This document shows, piece by piece, positions 1 to 12,900 of a DNA stretch of 64,000 nt. Source of the DNA: Tribonema minus (taxonomy: Eukaryota > Sar > Xanthophyceae > Tribonematales > Tribonemataceae); NCBI GenBank assembly GCA_017506865.1, contig JAFCMP010000446.1, positions 682,001 through 746,000 of the forward strand, in the 5' to 3' direction. Position 1 is the stretch's first letter. Every line of letters starts with the position of its first letter. The notes under the pieces were generated by a model. That model worked only from the letters and a program-made list of their open reading frames with translations. It did no database searches and was not told the origin of the DNA. A program made the position numbers and the translations under genes.

Positions 1-3000
1 CGCAGCGGCGGCGGCAGCGGCGACGGCCGCGGCGGCGGTGGCGGCGGCAGTGGCGGAGTCCTGATGGGGACGGGCAGGGCGGCGGCGGTGGTTCAGCCCT
101 ACAGTGACATCACACACGGCAGACGCAGCGCTCAGCGGATCAGCTCGCCCCGAGAACGAGACGTGAACTTTTTCACCGTGAAGATGAGCAGTCGTGCGTG
201 TTCGACTGGCACGGCGGCGCTGATGGCGGGCGGCGCTGCGTGCGCCACCGTCGCGTGCAGCCAGCTACGCGCACAACACAGGCAATGCAGCAGGGGCTGC
301 CAGGGCATTGAGATGGCGTTGAGGCTGAAGCCGAGAACGAGCCCGAGTGGCAGAGAGCGACCTTACGGATGGCAGCGATGCCCGGAAGGCTGCAAGATAA
401 TGCGGAGTCCGCCAACATCGCTCACAGCAGTGAAACATGGCAAAAAGCCTGTGAGCGTCTCAGCAGGCATTATTGGCTGGATGCCTGCAACTCTAGCACA
501 GCATCATATGGCGCTTTTCGTGCATACCTGTGACTGGCGTCTTTCTGCCACTTTGCTGCGCAGCGCTGTGGCCGCGGAACTGACGCCCTGCGCCAAAGAG
601 ACCAACGAGGCAGCAAATCAGCGGGCGAAGCATACAAACGTGAGCATACTTCAAAGAGGTAGTAGTTGGGGAACCGTCGTCCAACACTTGAGTGTGTTTC
701 TGTGCACGGTGCAGATGACCTAGGGGGCAGAATCAGCGAGTGAGGCATCACCTTGCAATGCTACACAGGCGTGTCAAGACTAATGCACAGGTATACAAGT
801 GCCCTACACGGAATCCCACTGGTGCACATGTCAAGCAGCAGCATGACCAGCAACACGCCGTGCAGGCACGGTGCGCAGAGGAGTGAGTGGTGCAGCGCGC
901 CTAGCTGGCACAGTCCTTGCCTTTGCGCCACTTCTAAGGCTGTTGGTGCTGTGAACAGCACGATCGCACTACAGAACACATACTCCGCCTGCAACCGCAA
1001 ACCCAACTACCGCTATGAGTCATGCAGCGGCGGCAGCACGCAGCACGCAGCTGTCACCAGCAGCTAACCCGAATCCAGCTGTTTGTCATGCAGCTGAAGC
1101 AGCAGCAGCAGCAACAGCCCAAGCGCTGCATCCAGAAGCCAAACTACCACTAACAGGCGTCCAACGGCGGCAGCAGCAGCAGCGCCAGCAGCAGCCACCC
1201 AAGCGCTGCATCCGGAAGCCCAACGACCACTAAAAGGCTCGCAGCAGCAGCAGCAGCAGCCGCAGCAGCAGCAGCCATCCAGGTTCTGCATCTGGAAGCC
1301 CGAACACCACTAATAGCAGCCCTCACCTGAGCGCTGCGGATGGCGGCAAGCGTGCGCAGCACACCCATCAGGTGCATTTGGAAGCGCGAACACCACTCTT
1401 TGGAGTCTGGAATTTAGAATTTGCTTTTGAAGCCAAACACCACTAATAGCGGCGCAGCGGCGCTTACCTGGGCGCTGCGGATGGCGGCAGCGTCTGCAGC
1501 ACGCCCAGCAGGTGCATTTGGAAGCCCGAACACCACTTTCTGAAGTTTGAAGTTTGGAATTTGAAATTCGCTTTTATAAGCCCGAACACAACTAATAATC
1601 GCGCAGCAGCCCTCACCTGAGCGCTGAGGATGGCGGCGAGCGTCCGTAGCACGCCCAGCAGGTGCATTTGGCAGCCCGAACGCCACTATTTGGAGTTTGG
1701 AATTTGGTTGAAGCCCAAATGCCCTTAATACTCACGCAGCAGCGCTCACCTGTGCGCTGCGAATGGCGGCGAGCGTCCGCAGCACGCCGAGCAGGTGCGG
1801 CGCGAGCCATAGGAGGTCGTGCCACGCGGTGGCGCTCTGCGCGACGGCCTCCGGCAGGCGCAGCCACGGCATGACGGCGCGCACCATGCGCTGCAGGTCC
1901 GCCATGACCCAGCGCCGCAGCGCCGCGACGCCGACCATGTGCGCGCGGATCATTGCCTGCCGGTGGCGACGTTGCCGCATGCATGTTATGGCAAGTAGTT
2001 AATGCAGGTGGACATGAAGTGTACGGTCTTTTAGTATCAGTTTAAGAGTATGTATCGGTGAAGCGCATGCATATCGCTGCAGGTCCGCCATCGCCCAGAG
2101 GCGCAGCGCCGCGACGCCGGCCATGTGCGCACGGATCATCGCCTGCGGGTGGCGACGTTGCTGCAATAGATTATAAAGTGACTTGAAGTATGCAGAGTGT
2201 ATGGTTCAAAAGTGCGTATAGGTGAAGCACATCACAATCACTGCAGGTCCGCCATGGCCCAGCGGCGCAGCGCCGCGACGCCGACCATGTACGCGCGGAT
2301 CATCGCCTGCCGGTGGGGGCAATGCCGCATCAAAGTGATTACGGACGTGCGCATGTAGTGTACCTACGATGCACCTGTTGAAGGCATACAGCTTGGTTGA
2401 TGTGTAAGGTTGCATCTTTCGAAGGTATACAGATTGGTAAAGTGTAGGGTTGCAAAGCGGCCTGTGGCACGCAATGGCCTGCCACAAGAGGGGACGTAGC
2501 GCATCGCACTTCATGTGCGCATACCCACGCTCAAGCGCATACCTACATACCTTCTGCTCCTTGTGCGCGAGCGCCAAGTGGTGCACCAGCAACGCCGTGG
2601 CCTCCGCGCCCGCGCCGCCGCTGCCGTCGCTGTCGCCGCCGCTGCCACTTGCACTCAGCGCAGCGGCGGCAGCGGCGGCGGCAGCGTCGTCATCGCTGGC
2701 GCCGTCGCCGCTGGCGCAGCGCCGCTGCACGAGCGCGTAGTGTTCCGCCATCTTCTCGTGCAGCTCGCGGCGGTGCGAGTGGCTCAGCTTCTCGTAGACC
2801 ACCTGAGGGCACACGCAGGCGGGGGCGCGGGCACGGCCGTTGAGCGCTGTCGCGTGTCGATCGCTGGTGTGTGTGCGTGTGTATATGTGGAGCAGCCGAG
2901 CACTGCGGCGGCGGTGCGAGTGGCTCAGCTTCTCGTAGACGACCTGGGGGGGCACAGCGGCTGAGCGCTGTCACACATCGTCTTGACAGGGTCTGTATAT

Positions 3001-6000
3001 GGGGCGGTGGAGCAGTGTAGCGAGCACTCCGGGCGTAATGAGCAGCGTGGTCGCTCGTGGTCGCGGCGCGCAGCTCGTGCTGCTGCGCATGGCATATATT
3101 TTTGTGGATGTCGCATGAGCAGTCGAGCCCTCTCGCCCCCTTCCCCACGGGCATGCACGCATCTTTTGTTGCATGCTCGCGCTATGTTGGGCAACACATG
3201 CAAGGCAAACGTGTACACCACGTGAAGACAGCCCCTCCCATACACATGACACTTCTTCCGCCCAATGGATCCCGGCCCATCCCGTCAACACCTGCCAGCG
3301 CACGCACCTGATGCAGCAGCAGGTCACAATGCCTAGCTGGAGTGAGCTCCCCTCCCCCCCCCCCGTACGCATCTTTTGTTGCATGGTCACATGAATTGGG
3401 CGGAATATGCAGGGCAAACATAGTGTATGCACGTTGCAGCTCACATATGATGGGCAAAGTATGCAAGGCAGCAAGGCAAACACGTGCGCCATGCGAAGCT
3501 GCCCTGCACACACCTGATGCAGCAGGAGGTCGCGGAACGACACCAGGGTGTCCCCATCCCCGCGCCCCCCGCCCCCGCCGCCGCTGCGCCGCGAGCGCAG
3601 CGTGCGGTGCGCGCAGAGGAGCGTCACGTCCGCCGCCAGGGGGGTTGAAGTTACCGGCAGGGGGTAGATCTCGTGCAGCAGCGCCACGCTGATGTCGTAC
3701 GTGCCCATGACGCTCAGGACCTGGCGATGGGCGCCGTGCACGCGGCGCTGCTTGTTAGCAGTGACGTAACCCTAACCCTAGGTGAGCGCAAAGAGCGTTG
3801 ACCCTGCTCATCCCAGCCCTGATTCTTGTTCTCATTCACGCTTGTGGAAGCTGCTACGGGCGGCTCGAGTGCCGCGTGTGAAGAGCGACCTACTCCCACA
3901 AGCCCTAAAAGCAACCGTTTTGTGCTACCCTTAATTCGACTTAGGTTGTGCCGCAAGTCGTGCGCAGCTGGCAGCTCTGGAATTGTGAAGGCCACACACA
4001 ACGAGCACCCGAAAGTGATGCCTTCATTGCACCGAGTCGCTGAACATTCAGCCTGAAATACCATCAGGGGGCACGGCTAACCCTAACCCTAAGAAAGCAC
4101 GGCTTGCACATAACCGTAACAGGAGCCTAACCCTACCTGAAGTTACGTGGTGATGGCCAGCCCTCACGCCGACCCTAGCCCTGCCTCCAGCTCTACCCGC
4201 AAGTAACGCTACGACGCGGAATTAGGGTTAGGGTCAGGTTTTCTGAGCATCACTGCCTCGTGAGGCGCGCTTCCGGTGTGACCAAAGCAGTTGCTGAACT
4301 TCAAGTATTGTCTCAGCCAGGCCCCAACTCTAGCCCTACTGGCCCTGACCCCGTCTCGAGAATGAACAGCCGCTGCAGGGCACCCCATGCCCTAACCCCA
4401 CCTCAAACCGATCTTAACCGCAACATTGAAGTGTGTGTTTGATAGTACCTTGAGGATGTAGAGCTGTTGCGAGGTGAGACATCCCAGGTATCATCAATTC
4501 TTGTTTAGGGCGCAACACAGCCCAGATCGTAAACGTCCAGCTTCAAGTTGTTGCCATAATCTGCATGTCTTGTGAAGAAACAGTGCTACTGGTAATACCT
4601 TGAGGATGTAGAGCTGTTGCGAGGTGAGACATCCCAGGTACTGGAGCACTCGGGCCTCCACCGCTGGCGGCACGTGTCCCTGCCCCGGTAGAACGGCAGA
4701 GAGACATATGCAGAGAGCGTTGGTGAATGAGCGCTGTGAGCCAGCATGTCCTACACATACACATACATGTGTGTGTGTCGTGGTGAACGACCACAGCTAC
4801 GCCCAATCCTAACCTAAGCCAACCCTGACAGCGCAAATGCGTGTGAACCACAGCTACTGGCGGCACGTGTCCCTGCCCAGGAGGAATGGCAGAGAGGCAT
4901 ATGCAGAGATCGTTTGATGCATGAGCGCTGTGAGTCGGTGTGTCCTTCCCATATGCATGTGTGTGTGTGTCGTGGTGAACAACTGCAGCTGGGTTGGACC
5001 TAACCCTAACTGGAACCCCAACCCAACCCTTGCCCTGCAAATGCAAGCTCACGGCGCATGTGAAACACGGGTTGGACGCTCTAATCTAGTCTACTTGACT
5101 CTTCTACACTGCGCTGCACTCCTGTAATCTCACCGCACTACTCTTCTCTACTCTGCACTGCTGTACTGCACTACTCGGCGCTGCTCTGTACTGCTCTGCA
5201 CTGTACACTACAGCCCTGTGCCGCACTGCACTGCACTGCATGTACTCACTTCGCTGCTCAGCTTTGACTCTACACCGCTCTACTCTGCGCTGCGGCGACA
5301 CACGATGTCTTGCAACGCAACACTTCCGCTGCCACACGCACTGCTGATCGGTTGGCAGGTACCAGCTCATTAGATAAGGGACAGGTTACGGTTTAAGGGT
5401 AGGTTTAATGCCAGCGCGCCCACTGAACAATGCTGCTGAGCTCTGCCACTCTGCAGGTACACACACGCACCTGCAGCACGCGGCACAAATTCCGCGCGTC
5501 GACCGCCACCGCCACATCCCCCCCTGCCGCCGCCCCCGCCCCCGCCCCCTCGCCGCAACTAGGGTTACCACCAGGGCTCGGCAGCATCTGAGCATCATCG
5601 CCGCCCACCAGCGCCCCCCCCATCCCCGCCTCCGCCGCCATGCGCGCGCTCTCCAGCAGGTACAGCGGCACGCCCTGAGAGCGCAGCGCGAGCGCGAGCG
5701 CCGCGTGCGCGCTGATCAGCGCGCCGCCGAGCGCTGCCCCCGCCAGCGCGCGGCAGTGCTCAAACCCCAGCGGCCCCAGCGGCAGCAGCGCGCAGCGCCC
5801 CTGCGCCGCGAGCGTGCGCGCCGCCGCCGCGACGCCGGCGCCGCCCGGCGGCAGCTGCTGCTGCTGCGGGGGCGCGGGGGCGGCGGCGGCGGCGGTGGCG
5901 GCGGCGGCGGGGGCGGGCGCGGCGTGGTGCATGAAGGCGGCGACGCAGAGGCGCAGTTTGTTGAGCTTGCTGGCGGCCTGAGGGGCGGCAGCAAGCGGGC

Positions 6001-9000
6001 AGCACGGACGCGTGTGATGACGCGTGAGCGCGCTAGACATGGAATGCCTGAGCGCGCTGACTACGTGTTGCGGAGGACGCGTGCTGTGTTGCGGAGGACG
6101 CGTGCTGTGGGCCAGCAACGTTACAGCGCTCAATCGCAGGCCTGCGCCGAGGTGGCACGCGTGATGTGTGCGCAGCGCCGCGCGTGCGCATAACGCTGAC
6201 ACTGACCCTCACGCTGACATCAGCGTGCATGCGCGCACGCGCACCTTGATCACAGTGCTTTCGAGCGCGGGGCGGGTGTTGAGCGCTGCAGTCATGAAGG
6301 CGCGCACATCCGCGCGTGTGTCGCTCCATGCAGACTGCATGGCGGCGGCGCGGCATGGTGCGCTGCAAGCTTCGTAGTGCTAGGGTTAGGGCTGGGGTTA
6401 GCGTGCGTGTTCAAGCTCTGGCTGGGCACGGCAGCAGCAAAAACTGCATCAGTTCTCAGGCTCGGAGTACATACAGGCGCGACTGAGGATCAGGTCTACA
6501 TAGGCCAGGTCCGCTGCCATGTCTTTCAAAATATACTCCTACTTCTGTTGGAAGCACCTCGTCGTCTGGGTCCTGTTGGCCGTCGACGCTGGGCGCGGCG
6601 ACCTGAGCGCTGCTGCTGCCGCTGCTGCCGCCGCTGCTGCTGCCGCCGCTGCTGCCAGCAGTGACGCTCCACTCCTCAGCATCGCTCAGCTCGTCGTTGG
6701 ACTCTGCGTCCTCATCATGTGACGCGTCCGCCGCGGTCACCGCGCGCGCCGTCTGCAGCGCTCAACACGTCAGAATGCTGCTCTTAGTAACCAATGAACT
6801 TGGTTACTTAGTTGTTGGATGGCATGCCATGCACCAACGTATGCGTGCGCAGTGGCGGTGAGCCGGCGGCGGCGACAGCGGCGGCAGCGGCGGCGGCGGC
6901 GGCAGCAGCAGCGGCGGATGCGGCAGACTTAGGGTGTCGGCAAGCGGTGGCAGTGGCTAATGTGGGCAGCAGAAGTAGGTAAAGGTGCAGCGCTCGCAGC
7001 AACAGAGTCGGTAGCAATGGCAGCCGCGGAGGCGGCAGCAGTCATGGTCATCCAGTGCCGTCTGCAGCGCTCAGCGGGACCAGGCATTGAATAGGTACCT
7101 TGTTGCAAGCCCCTGGGGAGAGCCAGCAGTGTGCCAAATCACACCTCGTGCTGACAGGCAGCCAACCAGTGTAAGGCACACAGTAGAAGCAACAGCCAGT
7201 AGGCACATTCGAAAGCGAAAACGTACGTACGCATGCGCAGCGGCGAGGAGCCGGCGGCGGTGGCAACAACAGCGGCAGTGGCAACAACGGCGGCGGCGGC
7301 AGCGGCGGAGGCGGCAGTCACCTTCTTGAGGCCGCCAATGGCGCGCGCATCGTGGTCAGCGGCGGCGGCAGCGGGCGCCGCGCTCTGCGGCAGCGCGTCC
7401 GTCGCAGCAACGATCAGCACGCCGTACGGCAGGCGCCGCACGAGGGCCTCCACCAGCGCGCAGCTCTGCAAGGGGAGGACGGGCAGCGCAGCGGTGCACG
7501 CGTTGTGGCAGTGCTCAGTAATGTTCACGTGTGCGATTCGCAGCAATGGTAGTCGAGTATGCCAGGAGTACAAGCGGCACACGTGCATGGGTTGTGGCAG
7601 TGTTCAGCGATACTAAGCCGCACAAGGGCCTCCACCAGCGCGCAGCTCTGCAAGGGGAGGACGCGCGGCGCAGCGGTAAACTTATTGCGGCGATATTTAG
7701 CTGTACTTCTATGATGCGCCTTTACGCTTGCTGTCACTCTTTTTTGGACTTGGTGCACGCAACATGGTGCAAGAACTGTGCTTCAAGGTTTCTGATCAGG
7801 ACGGTGGATCTCCCTGCATACGCGCTATGCCTGCAGCAGCACTCAGGCATGTGTCAGCGCTCGCCGCCACGCGTCGTGCATCGGCCAGGCAGATGACGGC
7901 GATGCGCTGCGCCGCAGCCGAGCGCTGATGTGATTGACGTAACGCTGAGCGATGGCAGCGCAGCGCGCGGCGGCACTGGCAGTGTTGGGGACAGGTGTAG
8001 CATCAGGTCATCAAACTGTCCACTTGGTGGGCTGCACACGTCACCGCGCACCCCCGCACACCGCGACCGCTGTGCACTGAGAATCGCTGCAACTCTCTCT
8101 CGTGCCAGCAGCGCACTTGCCTCCTTGTCCATGTGCTGAGCGTCATCGATCACCACGACCAGCGGCACGCTGCCGGCCATCGCCGCCGCCGCGCGCAGCA
8201 CGGTCGCCAGGACGTCCACTCTCTCGCCGCCGCCGCCGCCGCCGCTGCTGAGCTGCACTGCGCGTGCGCCCTCGGCGGCGGTGGCAGCGGCGGCGCAGGG
8301 GCGGCGCGCCATGAGAAGTTCGCACAGGACCTGCGCACGCCGGCAGCATACACGACAGCGTGAGCCTCACATGCAGTAACTTTTACTTTGACGTTTTCAA
8401 GAGTGGTGATGATGCTCAGCTGGAACGCTTAGGCCCGGCGGCGGCCGCGGCGGCGGCAGTGGAGGCGGCGGCAGCGGCGGTGGCGGTGGCAACGGCGGTG
8501 CTGGGCTGGCTTGTCGCTGCAGAGTACTTTGCGGAACGCAGATCTACGCTGAATGCAGAACGAGATGCATCACTGAACGGTGGTGGCGCCGCGCAGCACC
8601 TGGCTTTTGCTGCCGTGGGCACACGTCAGCAGCTCCTCAATTTACTTCATCCGATTCTGCTTGACGGGCACAACAAGGCACAAAAATCTACAAGTACAGA
8701 GCACATTTACGATCTATACAGAACAACAAGCATCGCTGAAAGTGATGGCACGCTTCAGCACCGCGCTCGCGCGCCCGTGGTCCCTCCCATATAATGTACA
8801 CAGCGCACGTACATGCGTGTACGCTCCAAGTAGAACACACGGCATCGCTCAACAGTGGTGGCACGCCTCAGCACCTCGCTCAAGCGCCCGTGGTCCCTCG
8901 GCAGCAGCTCATATAGATACGCAGTGCATATACACACTGTACATGTACGCTCTAGGTAGAACAACACTCATTGCTGAACAGTGGTGGCAACGCTCAGCAC

Positions 9001-9952
9001 CTCGCTCGCGCGCCCATGGTCGCGTGGCAGCAGCTCCCTGCAGACGTGCTGCAAGCACTCGGCGCGCGCCTCAGGGGAATCCACCAGCGCACCCTGGGAA
9101 GGGGGCCCGCCGCTCCCCCCCGCAGGGGGGCCCTGAAACGCGCCGGCCCACCATGGTAGAGCCGCGGAGCACACGACAACTTCAACAGTTGGCCTGAGCG
9201 CTGCTGCTGCTGCGGGGGTGACGAGCGCTGCTGCTACTGCTGGGGGGGCGTTGCTGCGGTGGGGGGGTGGGGGGGGGGAGGGGGGAGCAAGGGGGGCGGA
9301 GGTTGGCGTGAGTGAGCACTGCTGCAGAGAGCGGGCACGTGGTACGCGGCGGCAATGCACTGATGGTGTGTGGTGGAGAAACGCAATGTGCAGAGGCTCC
9401 AGCTGAGGTGTCTGTGAGATGCAACATATATAAGCAAATCAGTGATGCGAGGGACGGCATTCACTCTGACCCTCGTCCACTCCAACCCTTAACGCCCAGG
9501 CGCCATGTGCACATTTATGCCGTGAAGCAATACTGAACTTTTGATGGGAGCTGGGGGACTCTTGCGGGCATCAGGCAGGTATCTACGCGCATGTCTGTGA
9601 ATAGCACGAGCATTCACTGGATGCCGTGCTGTACCTGGCAAGTGTGTTTGCGCATCCATGAAGCACTCCTAAGTTTAGGAATCACTGGGCGACTCGCGCA
9701 GGCCGCACTGCTGCCATCAGGGCTAGTACGTGTGCGCATTTACATATCGTAACAGTCTCTGGGTGACGCCGCACCGTACACACATACTTCAAGTATATAA
9801 CTTCATGAAGAATGGTTTACATGCATACCTGGTGGCACCCGCGAGCACCAGCAAAGAAGCACACTACAAGCTAGAAGCATAATTCAGCATTTATGAGAGT
9901 CACTGGGTGACGCCCGCAGGCCGTTATGTACACATGTACAGAGAAGTATATA

Positions 9953-9998
<46 letters not shown>

Positions 9999-12900
9999 CT
10001 TTAAGAATTATACGACACATTTCACAGAAGTATATATAACATATATTACGCTAAAAGCTTGCACACAGAAGTCTTTTTGACTGGTGGATACGGTGGTACT
10101 GTTTGACTCGTGGCCAATTGCTGCAGCAGCGGCGACCACGGTTATTGGTGGAAGGCACTTGCGGCTAACCACCTTTGTCACCTAGAGCTCAACGATCTTT
10201 TGATTCGTTTTTCGTACATACAAGTGGAAGGCACTTGCGGCCAACCATCCCTTGTCACCTAGAGCTCCACATTTTTTTAATTCCTTTCCATACATATACT
10301 CGTACATAGAAATATAACATACATACCCGGTGGAGCCCGCCAGCACCAGCGGCAGCACCTGCAGCACCAGGCCCTGCATCACGCTGCGCCACGCGCCGCA
10401 CGGCGCGCTCGCCGCCGCCGCCGCCGCATCCGTCGCTGCGCAGAGGGGTGTGTGCGGTAGAGGCGCGCAGGTGAGCGCTGTTGAGCACTGGGCACATTAT
10501 CAGAGCTGCAACATGGGAATCGTTCTAGATCGGACCCTAGGTGCGGCACGCGGCAGTGCGCCATGCCGCCACCGCCGCGTCAGCCGCTGCGCAGAGGGGT
10601 GGCCGGGGGACGCGTCAAAGGGGTGCGGGTGAGCGCTGCTTCTCTAGCACGCACGGAGGTCTGCAACCTGAAGATCATCAAGCGATCCCAACCCTGCTAG
10701 GTGGAACCCTGTGTGCGGCGCGCGGCAGTGCACCGCTGCGCTGCGCAGGGGGGTGGCAGGGGGGAGAGAGGGGGGGGTGCGGCGGAGGCGCGCAGGCGAG
10801 CGTCTCTGAGCACTGGGCACATTCTCAGAGCTGCGGCAGGAAAAATTGCATCGGGCGATCGTATCGCTGCCAGAAACGAACTTTAGGTGCGGCGCACGGC
10901 AGTACGCCATGCCGCGTCACGTGACAGGGCGCGCTGCCGCTTGCTCTGGCGCGCAGGGCGCGGGGAGCGCAGACAGTAAGAGCGAGGGTGAGCCCAGGGG
11001 CTTCATGGCAGCTCGATCAGGGTCGGGGGCAAGGTCGCAACCTCACGATAACCCTAGCCCTACCTCGAGCAGTGCCGCGGACTGCACCTCATTCTGACCC
11101 CATCAGCCCTAGCCCTAAACTGTGGGCGGGGGCCCCTTTGCCCCTTAGGGTAGCGTTAGCGTTAGGGTTAGGGTTAGGTTTATCACAATGCGCTGCAGGT
11201 CAGCACCACTTCCGCACTGCAAACGGGTGCGCTCACGGCATCGCCGCTGCCGCCACTGCCGCCGCTACCTCCTCTGCGGTGCTCGAACGGAGCGGGGCGG
11301 GGGCTTCACCGACTTAACTTAAAGCTACCCTCAAACTGGGTATGGCCCCGTCAGCGTGTGATGTGCTGCAGGCAAGCCGCTGTTGACGAAAAACAAGCAA
11401 GCGCGCACTCTGTCGCCACCACTGGCCTCCTTGGCAAGCGCCTGAATAGCGGGGGGGACATAGGGGCACATGCAGAGCACCGCCACTATTGCGCCTGCGC
11501 CGTAACCCTAATCTTACGTACTTTCATACTGTGCGCAGGCTTGCTCTGTGATATGCTGTCGAGCACACACGGACGGGCCTGCGCTCACCGACGCTGCTGC
11601 CGCTGCCGTTGGCCTCCTTGGCGAGCGCGGCGGCGGCGGGGGGGACAAAGGGGTACGCGCCAAGCCCCGCCGCCTTTGAAGCTGCACCCTAATCCTAACC
11701 CTACGCACCTCCAACACTGCACGCGCTTTCGCTTTGTGGTATGCTGCCATGCAAACGTAACCGGGCCTGCACTCACTGGCGCCACTGCCGCGGCCGCTGA
11801 ACTCTTCCGCAAGCGTGGCGGCAGCGGGGGGGACAAAGGGGTACGCACTGCCACCTTCGTGCCTGCACCCCAACCATAACCCTGCCCCTACCTCCACACT
11901 GCGTGCGCGCTCACTCTGTGATGTGCTACCGTGTCAAAGCAGACGGGCCTGCACTCACCAGCACCGCTGCTGCCGCTGCCGCTGGCCTCTTTTGGGAGTG
12001 GGGCGGCGACGGGGGGGACAAAGGGGTACGCGTCTAGCACCGCCACCTTTGCGCCTGCACCCTACCCCCACCCCATAACCCTACCTCCTCACTGTGTGCG
12101 GGCTGACTGCGTGATACGCTGCGGTGCGAACGCAAACGGGCCTGCACTCACCGGCGCCACTGCCGCTGCCGCCGCCACTGGCCTCTTTGGCGAGCGCGGC
12201 AGCGGCGGGGGGAACGAAGGGGTACGCGCCGAGCACTGCCACCTTTGCGCCCAGCTTGTCCTGCCACTCGCGCACGCAGGCGCGCAGCAGGGCCGTCTTG
12301 CCCATGCCGGGGGCGCCGCGGAGGATGACCAGACCCCCTCTTTCCCCCTGCACGCGGACACAAAGCAGTGTCCGGCAAGGTTGGCGCTTTTGGGGGGGGG
12401 GCACGGGTTCGTGGGTAAATCTGTGGGAACGTGATACCATATCTAGGATGCACCCCCCCCCCTCCTCCCCCCCTGCACGCGAAAACACAGCAGCACTCAG
12501 CCAGGTTGACCTTGGGAGGGGGGAGCGGGGGGGGGAAGTCAACGTTCATGCCGTGGGCGCTGTGGAGAACGACGAGCCCCCCCTTTCTTACCCTGCTTGC
12601 GGACACAAAGCAGCGATCAGTAGGCGTGTGCACAAAGGACGACGCCCCCCCTTCCCCCCCCCCTGCTTTTGTGAGTGAAATGGCGATTGCAGGGGTGCAT
12701 AGGGCTGCACAGAGGGGCTTGCGGAGGTAGGAGTAAGGAGCAGTCACGTCCGGCATCGCAGCAGCGAGTTGTTGCGCATGCGCTGCGGGCGGTGACGTTC
12801 TTGTCCCTCCGCGCGCTGTGTCGCCGCAGTGTTGGAGGCATGCAAGACACGAAGCAGCCATTGACGTGCTTGGCATGGTTGGTAGGGTGAGTTCGCGACA

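Noticed and set aside
5408-6193. Plus-strand 261-residue open frame
   Set aside because: It is the antisense of adenylyl cyclase exon 5977-5471, whose strand is fixed by NTPase motifs and splice phase.
9948-10287. Origin of replication or scaffold site at the AT-rich stretch
   Set aside because: Only a (TA)n microsatellite and a dispersed repeat are visible; nothing sequence-specific supports an origin.
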